A stretch of DNA of 55,644 nt from UBA1774 sp045223835 (GCA_045223835.1 JBGUZS010000177.1:1-55644), one strand, 5' to 3'. Positions 7,093 to 16,313 are shown, counted from the stretch's first letter. Program-made: numbers and translations. The notes: generated from the letters alone by a model not told the origin.

Positions 7093-7892
7093 CTCACCAT
7101 CGTGCTGCCGAGCAGCTGGGCGATCCGCACATACCGCAGCAGAAAGAAGAAGGCTGCGCAGGCTACAAGATACAGCGCATCGGTCCCGCGGAAGCGCCGG
7201 ATGTCTGCATAATGGAATTCCTGCCGATAGCCCCGCAGCAGCATGCTGGAATACAGCTCCTGCGCCCGGTCCATGCTCCGCAGCAGCAGCTGGCCGAGAA
7301 ACGAGCCCCAGGCGGAGATATGCACGCCCTTCTGCCCCGGGGCGCGAAGGTGATACGCATCGGTCATCACGGCCAGCTCCTCCGTCATGACGCCCACATA
7401 GCGATAGGTGAGCAGCAGCAGGGTGACGAGCACTTTCGGGATATGGAGCTGACGCAGGGCGGCGCAGAGGCTGTCGATGGAAGTGGAAGCCATGAGAAGG
7501 AAGGAGGCCATCAGGGAAAAGAGCCCCTTCAGCATCAGGGTGAGCATGGAGATCACGCCGCCGGAGATCCCCAGGCCGCCGACCCGAAACAGGACGGTCC
7601 GGTCGAACAGGGGATTGAAAAGCCCCACCGCCATCACCAGCGGCAGTACGACCCGGAGCTTATAAAAGCAGGTCCTGACCTCGGTGCCGCTGATCTGAAA
7701 GAGCAGGATCGGCCAGAGGACCATGGGCACCAGGCCGCTCAGATCATATTTTCCATAGGAAAGGGTGACCAGGATATACAGGATCGTTGCCAGCAGCTTC
7801 GCCGCCGGATGCAGCCCATGGATCGGCGAGGATCGGGCCGCGAGCGCATCCATTTCGGCAAGCTCGCGGATCGCCTTTTGCATCTTGTTCAT
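7089..7892 (-). CDS. cbiQ: Cobalt/nickel ECF transporter T component CbiQ
   Basis: A 267-residue transmembrane protein with about six hydrophobic segments. It has the early HGLHPAAKLLATI motif usual for T components, and in the C-terminal half two Ala-Arg-Gly-like coupling motifs in modified form (YHLRAPG and MLLRGY) that dock on the ATPase. It sits between cbiM and cbiO, separated from cbiM by 80 bases that contain a strong stem-loop. Together these genes form an importer for Co2+ or Ni2+, likely for cobalamin synthesis or a nickel enzyme. The metal cannot be told from sequence alone. Confidence 0.94.
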   Translation of the reverse strand: MNKMQKAIRELAEMDALAARSSPIHGLHPAAKLLATILYILVTLSYGKYDLSGLVPMVLWPILLFQISGTEVRTCFYKLRVVLPLVMAVGLFNPLFDRTVLFRVGGLGISGGVISMLTLMLKGLFSLMASFLLMASTSIDSLCAALRQLHIPKVLVTLLLLTYRYVGVMTEELAVMTDAYHLRAPGQKGVHISAWGSFLGQLLLRSMDRAQELYSSMLLRGYRQEFHYADIRRFRGTDALYLVACAAFFFLLRYVRIAQLLGSTMVR

Positions 7893-7924
7893 GTCTTCCT
7901 CTTTCTGCGTGGGGATATGCGAAT

Positions 7925-7948
7925 AAGGGGCATCCTGCGATGCCCCTT
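7925..7948 (-). terminator. Strong stem-loop in the cbiM-cbiQ gap
   Basis: AAGGGGCATC and GATGCCCCTT form a perfect 10-bp stem with a 4-base loop. No T-tract follows, so it is more likely an mRNA stability or processing element that sets the ratio of CbiM to CbiQO than a full terminator. Confidence 0.55.
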
Positions 7949-7972
7949 ACCGGATGCCGGATGGGCTCCGAT

Positions 7973-9025
7973 TCACTCCTTTTTCCTTCTCTTGCGGAAG
8001 AAACCGCCGGCCAGGCAGATCAGCAGGGCGACGCCCGCGACGATCCCGGAGCCGACCACGCCGGAGACGGTGGTGCCTGCGGCGGAATCACTGCCCGCAA
8101 AGGCGTAATCCGGGAGGAAGGAGGTCTTTTCCTGGATCGAGCCGGCGGTATCGGCTGCCTTGCTGGAAACGCCGAAGTCCTCCTCATCCAGGCCCATATT
8201 CTCGGAATACCCTTCCTCCGCGTTTCCGAAAAGCGCCCATTCCAGGCCGTCAGGGTTGGAGCTGGCCAGCAGGCTCAGCCCGCCGCCCACCAGGAGGGCG
8301 ACGATGGCCAGGACCGCGATCACCGTTTTCAGAGAACGCTTCGCCCCCTGGCCTTCCGTATTCCCAACATCCTGCAGCAGCTCCGGCCTGGATTCATAAA
8401 CAAAAAGGAGCACGGCCGCGGTGATCAGCCCCTCGATAAAGCCAATGGCCAGATGGATCGGCTGCATCAGCGCGACGAAGGCGCCGAAGGGCAGCTCGGT
8501 GATCCCGGAGAGGCTGGTTTCCAGCACGACGGAAAAGGCCCCGAGCTGCAGGGTGACCACGCAGCCGATGATGGACGCCGCTGCGATCCTGCCCCGCTGC
8601 GCCGCTCTTCCTTCGCCGAACCAGCGGCTCCGCATGATCGGGCGCCATATGAGATAATAGCCGACGAAGCAGCCGTAGAACGCCATGTTCCATATGTTCG
8701 CCCCCAGGGCCAACAGGCCGCCGTCGGCAAAGAAAAGACATTGTATCGCCAGGATCACGATCATGGAGAGGAAGCCCGCCTGGGGGCCCAGCAGCGCGGA
8801 AAGCATCATCCCTCCGCACAGGTGGCCGGAGGAGCCGGTACCGGGGATCGTATAGTTGATCATCTGGCCTGCGAAGACCAGGGCGGCGGTAACGGCCATG
8901 ACCGGCAGCTTCTGCGGTTCCTCGTCCTTCTTCAGCTTGTGTATGGAAACGCCTGCCGCTGCTGCGGATGCGGCGTACATCGTCGCCGCCGCGGCGGGGG
9001 CAAGCAGGGCGTCCGCCATATGCAT
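7973..9025 (-). CDS. cbiM: Cobalt/nickel ECF transporter CbiM with C-terminal PDGLE domain
   Basis: A 350-residue substrate-binding membrane protein. The start at 9025 is chosen because AAGGAGG precedes it and the protein then begins MHMADALL, the N-terminal metal-ligand motif of CbiM; a longer reading frame upstream is spurious. The CbiM part (to about residue 215) contains GSSGHLCGGMM with the conserved His. It is followed by a linker and a CbiN-like module (about residues 230-350) with ASSNPDGLEWAL and a final transmembrane helix ending in RKRRKKE. This PDGLE module normally replaces separate CbiN. Its own promoter lies at 9057-9084. Confidence 0.93.
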   Translation of the reverse strand: MHMADALLAPAAAATMYAASAAAAGVSIHKLKKDEEPQKLPVMAVTAALVFAGQMINYTIPGTGSSGHLCGGMMLSALLGPQAGFLSMIVILAIQCLFFADGGLLALGANIWNMAFYGCFVGYYLIWRPIMRSRWFGEGRAAQRGRIAAASIIGCVVTLQLGAFSVVLETSLSGITELPFGAFVALMQPIHLAIGFIEGLITAAVLLFVYESRPELLQDVGNTEGQGAKRSLKTVIAVLAIVALLVGGGLSLLASSNPDGLEWALFGNAEEGYSENMGLDEEDFGVSSKAADTAGSIQEKTSFLPDYAFAGSDSAAGTTVSGVVGSGIVAGVALLICLAGGFFRKRRKKE

Positions 9026-9056
9026 GGGTGATTCCTCCTTATCCGGTTTCGGCTTC

Positions 9057-9084
9057 AGTATAATCGGTTTTTGTGTGCGGACAA
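9057..9084 (-). promoter_or_regulatory. Promoter of cbiMQO
   Basis: On the minus strand TTGTCC, a 16-bp spacer and TATACT, about 30 bases before the cbiM ATG. The short leader leaves no room for a cobalamin or NiCo riboswitch after the start site. Confidence 0.6.
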
Positions 9085-9198
9085 GCCCCCCGGGGGGATG
9101 TTTTTTGCCGGATCCGCCGTTTTTTCTCCGGGCGGAGCGGCACGAAGACGGTCGGCGCGGGGGAGAGCAAAATCCTCCCGTGTCCCCGCGAAAAAAAC

Positions 9199-9227
9199 TT
9201 GACAATGCTGCTTTTCCGATTTATAGT
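9199..9227 (+). promoter_or_regulatory. Promoter of gdhA
   Basis: TTGACA, a 17-bp spacer and TATAGT, about 30 bases before the gdhA ATG. Confidence 0.85.
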
Positions 9228-9257
9228 GTTAAATCATATTCAGAATGGAGTGATTTC

Positions 9258-10607
9258 ATGAACGCTTATATCGAACGTGTCATCAACGAGGTCAAGGGCC
9301 GCTGCGCGGCAATGCCGGAGTTCATCCAGACCGTGGAGGAGGTACTCACCTCTCTGGAGCCGGTGATCGAAAAGCATCCTGAGTACGAGAAGCACGCCAT
9401 TCTGGAACGGATGGTGAACCCGGACCGGATGGTGGAATTCCGCGTCACCTGGACGGATGACCAGGGCGTGCCCCGCGTCAACCGGGGCTGGCGCGTACAG
9501 TTCAACGGCGTCCTGGGCCCCTATAAGGGCGGCCTGCGCTTCGCCCCCTCGGTGAACGAGGGCGTGGTGAAGTTCCTGGGCTTCGAGCAGGTGCTGAAGA
9601 ACTCCCTCACCACCCTGCCCATGGGCGGCGCCAAGGGCGGCAGCGATTTCGATCCCAAGGGCAAGAGCGATGCGGAGGTCATGCGGTTCTGCCAGAGCTT
9701 CATGACGGAGCTGTATAAGTATATCGGGCCCGATGTGGACGTACCCGCCGGGGATATCGGCGTAGGCGGCCGGGAGATCGGCTACCTCTTCGGCCAGTGG
9801 CGGCGCTGCACCGGCAGCTTTGCCAACGGCGTCCTCACCGGCAAGGGCATGAGCTACGGCGGCAGCCTGGTGCGGCCCGAGGCCACGGGCTACGGCGCGG
9901 TTTACTATACCGTGGAGATGCTCAAGCATTTCGGGGAGACCCTGAAGGGGAAGACCGTCGCCGTCTCCGGCTACGGCAACGTCAGCTGGGGCGCCATCAA
10001 GAAGCTCACGGAGTTCGGCGCGAAGCCCGTCACCATCTCCGGCCGCGCCGGCTATGTGTACGACGAGGCCGGCATCACCACCGAGGAAAAGATCAACTAC
10101 CTGCTGGAGATGCGGGCTTCCGGCAAGGACGACGTGCTGAAGGCCTATGCCAAGAAGTTCGGCGCCAAGTTCTATGCGAAGAAGAAGCCCTGGAGCGTGA
10201 AGGCGGACATCGTCATGCCCTGCGCCACCCAGAACGAGGTGGGGCTGGAGGAGGCGAAGAAGATCGCCGCCAATGGCACCAAGTATTATGTGGAAGTCTC
10301 CAATATGCCCACCAGCAACGAGGCCATCGCTTTCCTGCAGCAGAGCGGCCTGGTGGTCGCTCCCTCCAAGGCGGTGAACGCCGGCGGCGTGGCGGTCTCC
10401 GGCCTGGAGATGAGTCAGAACTCCATGCGGTACAACTGGAGCGCCGAGGAAGTGGACGCCAAGCTCCAGGGCATCATGAAGAGCATCTATGAGAACAGCG
10501 TCGCCGCCGCGGAGCGCAACGGCCTGGGGTACAACCTGGTGGCCGGGGCCAATATTGCGGGCTTCGAGAAGGTGGCGGACGCCATGCTGGCCCAGGGCTG
10601 GATCTAA
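9258..10607 (+). CDS. gdhA: NADP/NAD-specific glutamate dehydrogenase, hexameric type
   Basis: A 449-residue cytoplasmic enzyme that interconverts 2-oxoglutarate plus ammonia and glutamate. Lys90, Lys114 and Lys126 (in GPYKGG, VLKNSL and GGAKGG) fall one residue away from the substrate and catalytic lysines of Clostridium symbiosum GDH (K89, K113, K125), and the length is almost equal. The conserved PAGDIGVGGREIG segment and the Rossmann loop SGYGNV are present. An apparent longer frame upstream is not supported; the ATG at 9258 lies about 30 bases after a good promoter. It is a single-gene unit ended by a hairpin. The coenzyme is not certain. Confidence 0.96.
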   Translation: MNAYIERVINEVKGRCAAMPEFIQTVEEVLTSLEPVIEKHPEYEKHAILERMVNPDRMVEFRVTWTDDQGVPRVNRGWRVQFNGVLGPYKGGLRFAPSVNEGVVKFLGFEQVLKNSLTTLPMGGAKGGSDFDPKGKSDAEVMRFCQSFMTELYKYIGPDVDVPAGDIGVGGREIGYLFGQWRRCTGSFANGVLTGKGMSYGGSLVRPEATGYGAVYYTVEMLKHFGETLKGKTVAVSGYGNVSWGAIKKLTEFGAKPVTISGRAGYVYDEAGITTEEKINYLLEMRASGKDDVLKAYAKKFGAKFYAKKKPWSVKADIVMPCATQNEVGLEEAKKIAANGTKYYVEVSNMPTSNEAIAFLQQSGLVVAPSKAVNAGGVAVSGLEMSQNSMRYNWSAEEVDAKLQGIMKSIYENSVAAAERNGLGYNLVAGANIAGFEKVADAMLAQGWI

Positions 10608-10646
10608 GTTTTGCTTCGATCCGGAAAGCCGGTTAAAGTTCAAAAG

Positions 10647-10673
10647 GACCCGGGAGCCTATCGCTCCCGGGTC
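10647..10673. terminator. Bidirectional hairpin between gdhA and plsY
   Basis: GACCCGGGAGC pairs perfectly with GCTCCCGGGTC (11 bp, 5-base loop). It is followed by CTTTTG in the plsY direction and only TTC in the gdhA direction, so it can serve both convergent genes. Confidence 0.75.
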
Positions 10674-10690
10674 TTCATGCGTATGCGGTC

Positions 10691-11296
10691 CTATTTTTTC
10701 TGCCTTCCGGCGCGGAAGACGGGTTCCGTTCCGGCGATGATCCGCTTGATGTTTTCCCGGTGGGAGAAAAAGATCAGCGCCAGGATAAAAAAGCCCAGGG
10801 CCAGCTGATGCCAGCTGAAGCCGCCCAGCAGGAGCATGACGAAGGGGTAGGCCAGACCTGCGGACAGGGAGCCGACGCTCACCCGCTTGGAGACGAAGGC
10901 CAGGATGAGGAAGATGGCGATGAGGATGAGGAAAAGCCGCCAGTCCAGCCAGATCGCGATGGCTCCGGCAACGCTCACGCCCTTCCCCCCCTTGAAGCGG
11001 AAGTAGATCGGCCAGCTGTGGCCGAGGAGACAGGCGGCGGCGCCCAGGGAAGCGCCAGGCTCCCCGGCCAGCAGGGTGCCCAGGTACATGGCCAGGGCGG
11101 TTTTGATCCCGTCCATCAGCAGGGTGAGCAGGCCCATCCCGATGCCGAAGAACCGGGCCACGTTGGTAGCCCCCGCGTTGCCGCTGCCCTTATCCCGGAT
11201 ATCCCCGAAGCGGGTGTGGGTCAGGAGCACGGCGGAGCTGATGGACCCCAGAAGGTAACCGCCGACGGCGGCGGCGGTGAGTTTTAGCGCATACAT
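10691..11296 (-). CDS. plsY: Acyl-phosphate:glycerol-3-phosphate acyltransferase PlsY
   Basis: A 201-residue membrane enzyme that makes 1-acyl-glycerol-3-phosphate, the first step of phospholipid synthesis. Visible family motifs are GSISSAVLL near the N-terminus, DKGSGNAGATNVARFFG (residues about 37-53), a later GHSWPIYFRFKGGKGV, and a C-terminal segment with SHREN and the final IKRIIAGTEP. About five transmembrane segments are seen, with the usual length. Its ATG lies one base after the gap stop codon, so it is probably translated with gap. Confidence 0.96.
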   Translation of the reverse strand: MYALKLTAAAVGGYLLGSISSAVLLTHTRFGDIRDKGSGNAGATNVARFFGIGMGLLTLLMDGIKTALAMYLGTLLAGEPGASLGAAACLLGHSWPIYFRFKGGKGVSVAGAIAIWLDWRLFLILIAIFLILAFVSKRVSVGSLSAGLAYPFVMLLLGGFSWHQLALGFFILALIFFSHRENIKRIIAGTEPVFRAGRQKK

Positions 11297-11297
11297 G

Positions 11298-12311
11298 TTA
11301 TTTTCCCTGATCTGCCTCGAACATATGCTTCAGCATCTTCATGGCCATGCAGGTATAGCCGTATTCGTTGTCGTACCAGGCGAAGAGCTTGGCGAAATGC
11401 TCGTCCACGCTCAGGCCGGCAAAGGCGTCGAACACGCCCCCCACGCTCATGCCCAGGAAGTCGACGGAGACCAGGGGCTCATCCGTATACCCCAGGCTGT
11501 CCTTCATCTCCTCTTGGGTGGCCCGGCGGATCTCTGCGCAGATCTCCTCATAGGTCGCCGGCTTTTCCAGCTCGGCGGTCAGGTCCACCAGGGAGACGTC
11601 CAGGGTGGGGACCCGGATCGCCACGCCGGTGAGCTTTCCGTTCAGCTCCGGGATGACCTTGCCCACGGCCTGGGCGGCGCCGGTGCTGGTGGGGATCAGG
11701 TTCACGGAGGAGGCCCGGCCCATGCGCCAGTCGTCCTTGGGGGGCTTGCCGTCCACGGTGTTCTGGTTGGTGGTGATGGCATGGATGGTGGTCATGATGC
11801 CCCGGCGGAGGCCGTAGGCATTATGGATGACCTTTGCCAGGGGGGCCAGACAGTTGGTGGTGCAGGAGGCGTTGGAGACTACGGTCATCTCCGGCCGATA
11901 AATATCGCTGTTTACCCCGTAGACGAAGTTCGGGCAATCCTTGCCGGGGGCGGTGATCAGGACCTTTTTTGCCCCGCCCTGGAGATGGCGGCTGGCGTCC
12001 GCGGTCTTCTTGAACTTGCCGGTGGATTCCACGATGTATTCCGCGCCGGCCTCGCCCCAGGGGATCTCGCCGGGATCGCTGCAGTTGAATACGGGGATAT
12101 TCATGCCGTCGATGGTGATGCTGTTTTCGGTGTAGCTCACCTCGCCGGGATATTTGCCGAACACGGAGTCGTACTTGAACAGATAGGCGAGCTGCTCTGG
12201 CGCCTTGTGGTCGTTGATGGCCGCGAAGCGGAAGCCGCCCTGCTTCAGACCCGCGCGGATCGCAAGTCTCCCGATCCTGCCGAAACCGTTGATGCCGACG
12301 TTAACGTTCAT
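11298..12311 (-). CDS. gap: Glyceraldehyde-3-phosphate dehydrogenase
   Basis: A 337-residue glycolytic enzyme that oxidises glyceraldehyde-3-phosphate with NAD(P) and phosphate. The N-terminal GINGFGRIGRLAIR is the nucleotide-binding loop, the catalytic Cys is Cys150 in SNASCTTNC, and WYDNEYGY lies near the C-terminus. The start at 12311 is chosen because GGAGG lies just before it and a longer reading gives extra non-conserved residues. Gene order on the minus strand is flavoprotein, gap, plsY. This gap is not next to pgk or tpi, so the usual glycolytic cluster is elsewhere. Confidence 0.97.
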   Translation of the reverse strand: MNVNVGINGFGRIGRLAIRAGLKQGGFRFAAINDHKAPEQLAYLFKYDSVFGKYPGEVSYTENSITIDGMNIPVFNCSDPGEIPWGEAGAEYIVESTGKFKKTADASRHLQGGAKKVLITAPGKDCPNFVYGVNSDIYRPEMTVVSNASCTTNCLAPLAKVIHNAYGLRRGIMTTIHAITTNQNTVDGKPPKDDWRMGRASSVNLIPTSTGAAQAVGKVIPELNGKLTGVAIRVPTLDVSLVDLTAELEKPATYEEICAEIRRATQEEMKDSLGYTDEPLVSVDFLGMSVGGVFDAFAGLSVDEHFAKLFAWYDNEYGYTCMAMKMLKHMFEADQGK

Positions 12312-12371
12312 TCTCTGCCTCCAAATATACAATGTGTTTATGATACCCGATACCGGGGGATACGCATAGGA

Positions 12372-14258
12372 TCAGAGGGCCATGGCGGCGTCAAAGCCGC
12401 TGGAGACCGCCTTGAACAGGGTCCCGCCGCTGCCGCCGCAGTCCCCGATGGAGATCACCTGGGGCGCCAGGCCCTGCGCCTGCTCCTCCAGGCTCCGGTC
12501 GGGCCGGACGCCCAGGGAGAGGACCAAAGTATCGCAGGGAAGAAGCTCCCTCGTCCCATCCTCATGGGAGACCAGGGCGCCTTCCGGAGTCGCGTCCTCC
12601 AGCCGTACCTGGCAGAGGAAGCGGACTCCGGCTTCCTTTAAGGCGGCCTTCAGCCAGATCATGCTGATGGCGACGCCGTCCGCCCCGATGCGCTCGGCCG
12701 GAAGCAGGTCGATCACCGTGACCTCCCGCCCGTGCTGCGCCAGATCCAGGGCCATTTCCAGGCCGGTGAACCCGGCTCCGGCCACCACGACCCGCCGGCC
12801 CGCCTTCTCCGGCGCGCCCTCCAGCTCGCCCACCCAGACGGCCTTCTCCGGCGCGGTGGGAAGCCTGGGGATAATGGGGCCGGCGCCCACCGCCAGCAGG
12901 ACGGCGTCCGGCTTCAGCTCCCGCAGAAGCGCGGGGGTGGCCTCCGTGTTCAGCCGCAGGTCGATGCGCTTGTCCTCCTCCACGGTGCGGATGCTCCAGT
13001 CCAGGTATCGCTTCATATCCGCCTTGAACTCTGCCGCCGCGGCGAGACGGAGGGTTCCCCCCAGCCGTCCGCTCTTTTCCAGCAGGGTGACCCTGTGCCC
13101 CCGCTTCGCCGCGGTACGGGCGGCCTCCAGCCCCGCGGGGCCGCCGCCCACGATCACCACCCGCTTGCTCTCCGCAGCGGGCTTCGTCATATCGAAGAGG
13201 GACTCCCGGCCCGCCAGGGGATTCACGGCGCAACGCACGCTGATGTGGTCGCTGTGGGTCCTGCCGATGCAGGTGTTGCAGCGGACGCAGGGGCGGATCT
13301 CCGCCTCCCGTCCGGCCTTGGCCAGGGTCACGAAGGAGGGATCCGCCAGGGCGGTGCGGATCATGGCGGCGGCGTCCACGTCCCCCGCCCGGATGGCCTT
13401 CTCCGCCGTTTCCAGATCCATGCCGCAGACCACGCTGACGGGGATATGCAGCCGTTCCCGGAAGACCCGGGCATAGGGGACGTTGGTGCCCCGGGGAACA
13501 TAGACGGGGGAGTTCAGCACCGGCAGGGTGGCCTCCTCCTCCAGCAAGCCCCGGCTCACATGGAGCAGGTCGATCTTATCCTGGATGCGCTCGGCAAAAT
13601 CCAGGGTCTCGGCAAAGGTGGTGGTGCCGGGCAGGACCTCTTCCGCGCTGATGCGGTATTCCAGCGCCATGCCGCTGCCCATCTCCTTCCGCACGGCGTC
13701 CAGCATCTCCAGGGCGAAGCGGCTGCGCTTTTCCGGGCTGCCGCCGTAGGCGTCCGTCCGATGGTTGATGTAGGAGGCGAAGAACTGCGCGGGCACGTTC
13801 CCGTGGCCGCCGTGGATGAGGATCATATCGAAGCCCGCCTCCCGAGCCCGCCTGGCCTGGAAGGCATAGCTGGCGATGATGCTCCTGACCTCGCTCTCCG
13901 GAATGGCGGTGATCCGGTCCCGGGGGCCCATCATGTATTTGGAAACGGTGAGCTCGACCCCGGCCAGGCAGCCGTCCCGGTGGAGGGTACCCACCAGCTC
14001 CGGCAGATCCTCCAGCTTCATGACGCAGCAGGCGGGACGCACCATCCCCGGGAAGCGGGGATCATCCTCCAGGGAGCCGATGCCCAGGTTGATCAGGGCG
14101 GCGCCGGAGCCCGCCAGGGCGGTATAGTAGGATTTCAGGGGCATGCGTCCGTCCTCCTCGCGCCAGGTGAGGAAGGGCGCCGCAGGGGCGATCTCGATCC
14201 GGTTCCTCCAGGTGAGGGGACCGACGGTCAAAGGCTGAAATATGGCGGAGAATTTCAA
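12372..14258 (-). CDS. Old yellow enzyme-type FMN/FAD/4Fe-4S oxidoreductase (2,4-dienoyl-CoA reductase-like)
   Basis: A 628-residue flavoenzyme. Residues about 1-335 form the FMN-binding TIM barrel, with HGGHGNVPAQF and the substrate-loop motif NHRTDAYGGS. Cysteines in RPCVRCNTCIG plus a later Cys in VRCAVNP make the 4Fe-4S site (about residues 340-365). Residues about 380-628 are the FAD/NAD(P) domain with VVIVGGGPAGLEAA. This is the architecture of 2,4-dienoyl-CoA, enoate and bile-acid (BaiCD/BaiH) reductases. The TTG start at 14258 is preferred because AAAGGAG precedes it. The natural substrate cannot be told from sequence. Confidence 0.93.
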   Translation of the reverse strand: MKFSAIFQPLTVGPLTWRNRIEIAPAAPFLTWREEDGRMPLKSYYTALAGSGAALINLGIGSLEDDPRFPGMVRPACCVMKLEDLPELVGTLHRDGCLAGVELTVSKYMMGPRDRITAIPESEVRSIIASYAFQARRAREAGFDMILIHGGHGNVPAQFFASYINHRTDAYGGSPEKRSRFALEMLDAVRKEMGSGMALEYRISAEEVLPGTTTFAETLDFAERIQDKIDLLHVSRGLLEEEATLPVLNSPVYVPRGTNVPYARVFRERLHIPVSVVCGMDLETAEKAIRAGDVDAAAMIRTALADPSFVTLAKAGREAEIRPCVRCNTCIGRTHSDHISVRCAVNPLAGRESLFDMTKPAAESKRVVIVGGGPAGLEAARTAAKRGHRVTLLEKSGRLGGTLRLAAAAEFKADMKRYLDWSIRTVEEDKRIDLRLNTEATPALLRELKPDAVLLAVGAGPIIPRLPTAPEKAVWVGELEGAPEKAGRRVVVAGAGFTGLEMALDLAQHGREVTVIDLLPAERIGADGVAISMIWLKAALKEAGVRFLCQVRLEDATPEGALVSHEDGTRELLPCDTLVLSLGVRPDRSLEEQAQGLAPQVISIGDCGGSGGTLFKAVSSGFDAAMAL

Positions 14259-14297
14259 GAAAGCCGCTCCTTTCGCATTTCTTTTTCTGAGAACTAT

Positions 14298-14305
14298 GGT
14301 ATAAT
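14298..14305 (+). promoter_or_regulatory. Extended -10 promoter of the mscS-like gene
   Basis: TGGTATAAT includes a perfect -10 with upstream TG. No good -35 is visible. It lies about 30 bases before the start codon. Confidence 0.65.
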
Positions 14306-14334
14306 GTCTCCCGGACAAAGGAGGAATGCCAGAC

Positions 14335-15204
14335 GTGAAAGCGGTGCAGCAATTCGCGGCCGAGATGCCGGTACTTTATGCGGTGATCAAGATCATCCTG
14401 GTGCTCATCATCACCAGACTCCTGGCCATCCTGCTGAAATATATCCTGAAAAAGGCGGAGGGAGCCAGGAGCAAGCTCACCAAGCGTCCGAACTACATCG
14501 GGTATAGGCTCCTGAACAGAGTGCTGATCATCGCCCTGTATATCGTGGGGGTCATCGTCGCCGTGAGGCAGGTGCCCGCCCTTTCCACCGCCGTCACCGC
14601 CATCCTGGCGGGCTCCGGCATCCTGGCCGTGGCCCTGGGCTTCGCCGCCCAGGAGAGCGTCGGCAACCTGGTGAGCGGGGTGTTCATCTCCATCTTCCGC
14701 CCCTTCGACGTGGGGGACCGGATCCAGATCCATGCCCAGGATATTGCCGGGTATATTGAGGATATCACCCTGCGGCATACGGTGATCCGCACCATCCTGG
14801 GTACCCGGCTGATCGTGCCCAATTCCGTCATGGGTTCCGCGGTGGTGGAGAATACGAATTTTATGGATGGGGAGCCGACGCGGAATTTTGTGGATGTTCA
14901 GGTGAGCTACGGCAGCGATCTGGCTCTCGCCAAACGGCTGATGGAGGAGGTGATGACCGCTCATCCCCTGTATGTGGGGCCGAAGCCGCTGACGATCTAT
15001 GTGCGGCAGTTTGAGGCCAGCGGCATCGCCCTGCGGGGCACCATGGCGACCAGGACGGTGGACGACAGCTTCATTGCCTGCAGCGAGGTGCGGCAGCAGC
15101 TGAAGGAGGCCTTCGACGCCAATGGAGTGACGATCCCCTTCACCACCGTGACCATTTCCAACCTGGGGGAGCTCTCCAACGGTCAGCTGACAGAGGACAG
15201 ATAG
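14335..15204 (+). CDS. Small-conductance mechanosensitive channel (MscS family)
   Basis: A 289-residue membrane channel that opens under membrane tension to release osmolytes. Three N-terminal hydrophobic segments are followed by the pore-lining helix rich in Gly and Ala (LAGSGILAVALGFAAQESVGN) and the beta domain with FDVGDRI. AGGAGG lies 10 bases before the GTG at 14335 but only one base before an in-frame ATG at 14326, so GTG is the likelier start. The gene is divergent from the flavoprotein gene and has its own extended -10 promoter. Length matches compact MscS proteins. Confidence 0.93.
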   Translation: MKAVQQFAAEMPVLYAVIKIILVLIITRLLAILLKYILKKAEGARSKLTKRPNYIGYRLLNRVLIIALYIVGVIVAVRQVPALSTAVTAILAGSGILAVALGFAAQESVGNLVSGVFISIFRPFDVGDRIQIHAQDIAGYIEDITLRHTVIRTILGTRLIVPNSVMGSAVVENTNFMDGEPTRNFVDVQVSYGSDLALAKRLMEEVMTAHPLYVGPKPLTIYVRQFEASGIALRGTMATRTVDDSFIACSEVRQQLKEAFDANGVTIPFTTVTISNLGELSNGQLTEDR

Positions 15205-15332
15205 GAACTTGTATGGAACAAGTCGGATGATTGAAAACACAGGATCAAGATGCAGATTGCCAGAAGCAGAGCTCCTGGCAAATCTTTTGTGCTGACCCGA
15301 TTATATACCGGATTGTGTGTCTTGGCAAGGGA

Positions 15333-16184
15333 TTATCCCATATTTTGCGGTCCCGGGGGAAAAAAGAAGAGGCGGGTGTTGACGAAAGCCCCCAGCAGGA
15401 TCAGATACATGCAGAGATACATCCAGAACAGCGCCAGAACGGCACTGGCCAGGCTCCCGTAGAGGGTCACGCCCCCCAGCCCGGTCACATAGCTGCCGAA
15501 GAGCCAGGTGAGGAGCATCCACAGCAGCGAGGCCAGCATGGCTCCCGGGAGCTGACTGCGAAAGCGCTGCCGCCGGGAGGGAAGAAAGGTATAGAGCAGG
15601 GCGAAGAACAGGGCCAGCAGGAGCATGGCCAGGAAATAACGCATCCGGAGCAGGGACAGGAGCAGACCGCCCCCCGGCGGCCAGACCGACGCCAGCAGGC
15701 GGATGAGCCGCCGCCGGAACAGGGCGAAGAGCAGGCTCAGGAGCACCGTCAGCAGGAGGGCGAGGGTATAGAGGCCGGATACGGCCCGGAGCCGGAGAAA
15801 GCCTCCTATCTTCTTTCCGCCGCAGATCCGGTCCAGGCCCTGGATCAGTCCCAGGAAGGCCTTGCTGGCCGACCACAGGGTGAGGAGGGCGGAGAGGGAG
15901 AAGACCGCCGCGCCGTTTCCGTATACCTGGTCCAGGATCTCCCGCAGCAGCGCCTCCAGAGCGTCCGGCAGAACGGTGGAGAGGTATTCCAGCACCATCT
16001 CCCGGGTGAGGGGAGTGATGGGCAGAATGGAGCAGACCAGGGCCGTCAGGGGGATGAGGGAGAGGAAGAGAAAGTAGGCGCCGGAGGCGGCGTACATTCC
16101 CGGCTCCGCCTGGGCCAGCTCCCGGGAAAAGGTCCTGATCCGGGTCAATCGTCCCGGCCTCGGCCCACCCTGTTCCCTCGGCAA
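15333..16184 (-). CDS. YihY/virulence factor BrkB family membrane protein
   Basis: A 283-residue protein with about six transmembrane helices. Family features include the early AASGAYFLFLSLIPL segment, the WSASKAF motif in the middle and LALFWMYLCMYLILLGA near the C-terminus, ending with a positively charged tail. The family was once named ribonuclease BN in error, and its true role is unsettled (envelope integrity or transport). It converges on the MscS gene with about 130 bases between them, where I see no clear terminator. It is divergent from the tRNA cluster. Confidence 0.92.
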   Translation of the reverse strand: MPREQGGPRPGRLTRIRTFSRELAQAEPGMYAASGAYFLFLSLIPLTALVCSILPITPLTREMVLEYLSTVLPDALEALLREILDQVYGNGAAVFSLSALLTLWSASKAFLGLIQGLDRICGGKKIGGFLRLRAVSGLYTLALLLTVLLSLLFALFRRRLIRLLASVWPPGGGLLLSLLRMRYFLAMLLLALFFALLYTFLPSRRQRFRSQLPGAMLASLLWMLLTWLFGSYVTGLGGVTLYGSLASAVLALFWMYLCMYLILLGAFVNTRLFFFPPGPQNMG

Positions 16185-16313
16185 ATGCCTCGTCTCCTTC
16201 CTCCGCGCGTCTGCGGCGCGGATACAGTATATGCGTTTGCGGCCCGAAATACCGACGCCCCGCCCGGATGCGGAAAAAACGCCTGCGAGTGCGGGAAAAA
16301 CGCGATTCCCGTA

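Noticed and set aside
9085..9180. T-runs and GC stretches between cbiM and gdhA as possible terminator or NiCo riboswitch.
   Set aside because: Stems are only about six pairs with long loops, and the likely cbiM start site lies downstream of them.
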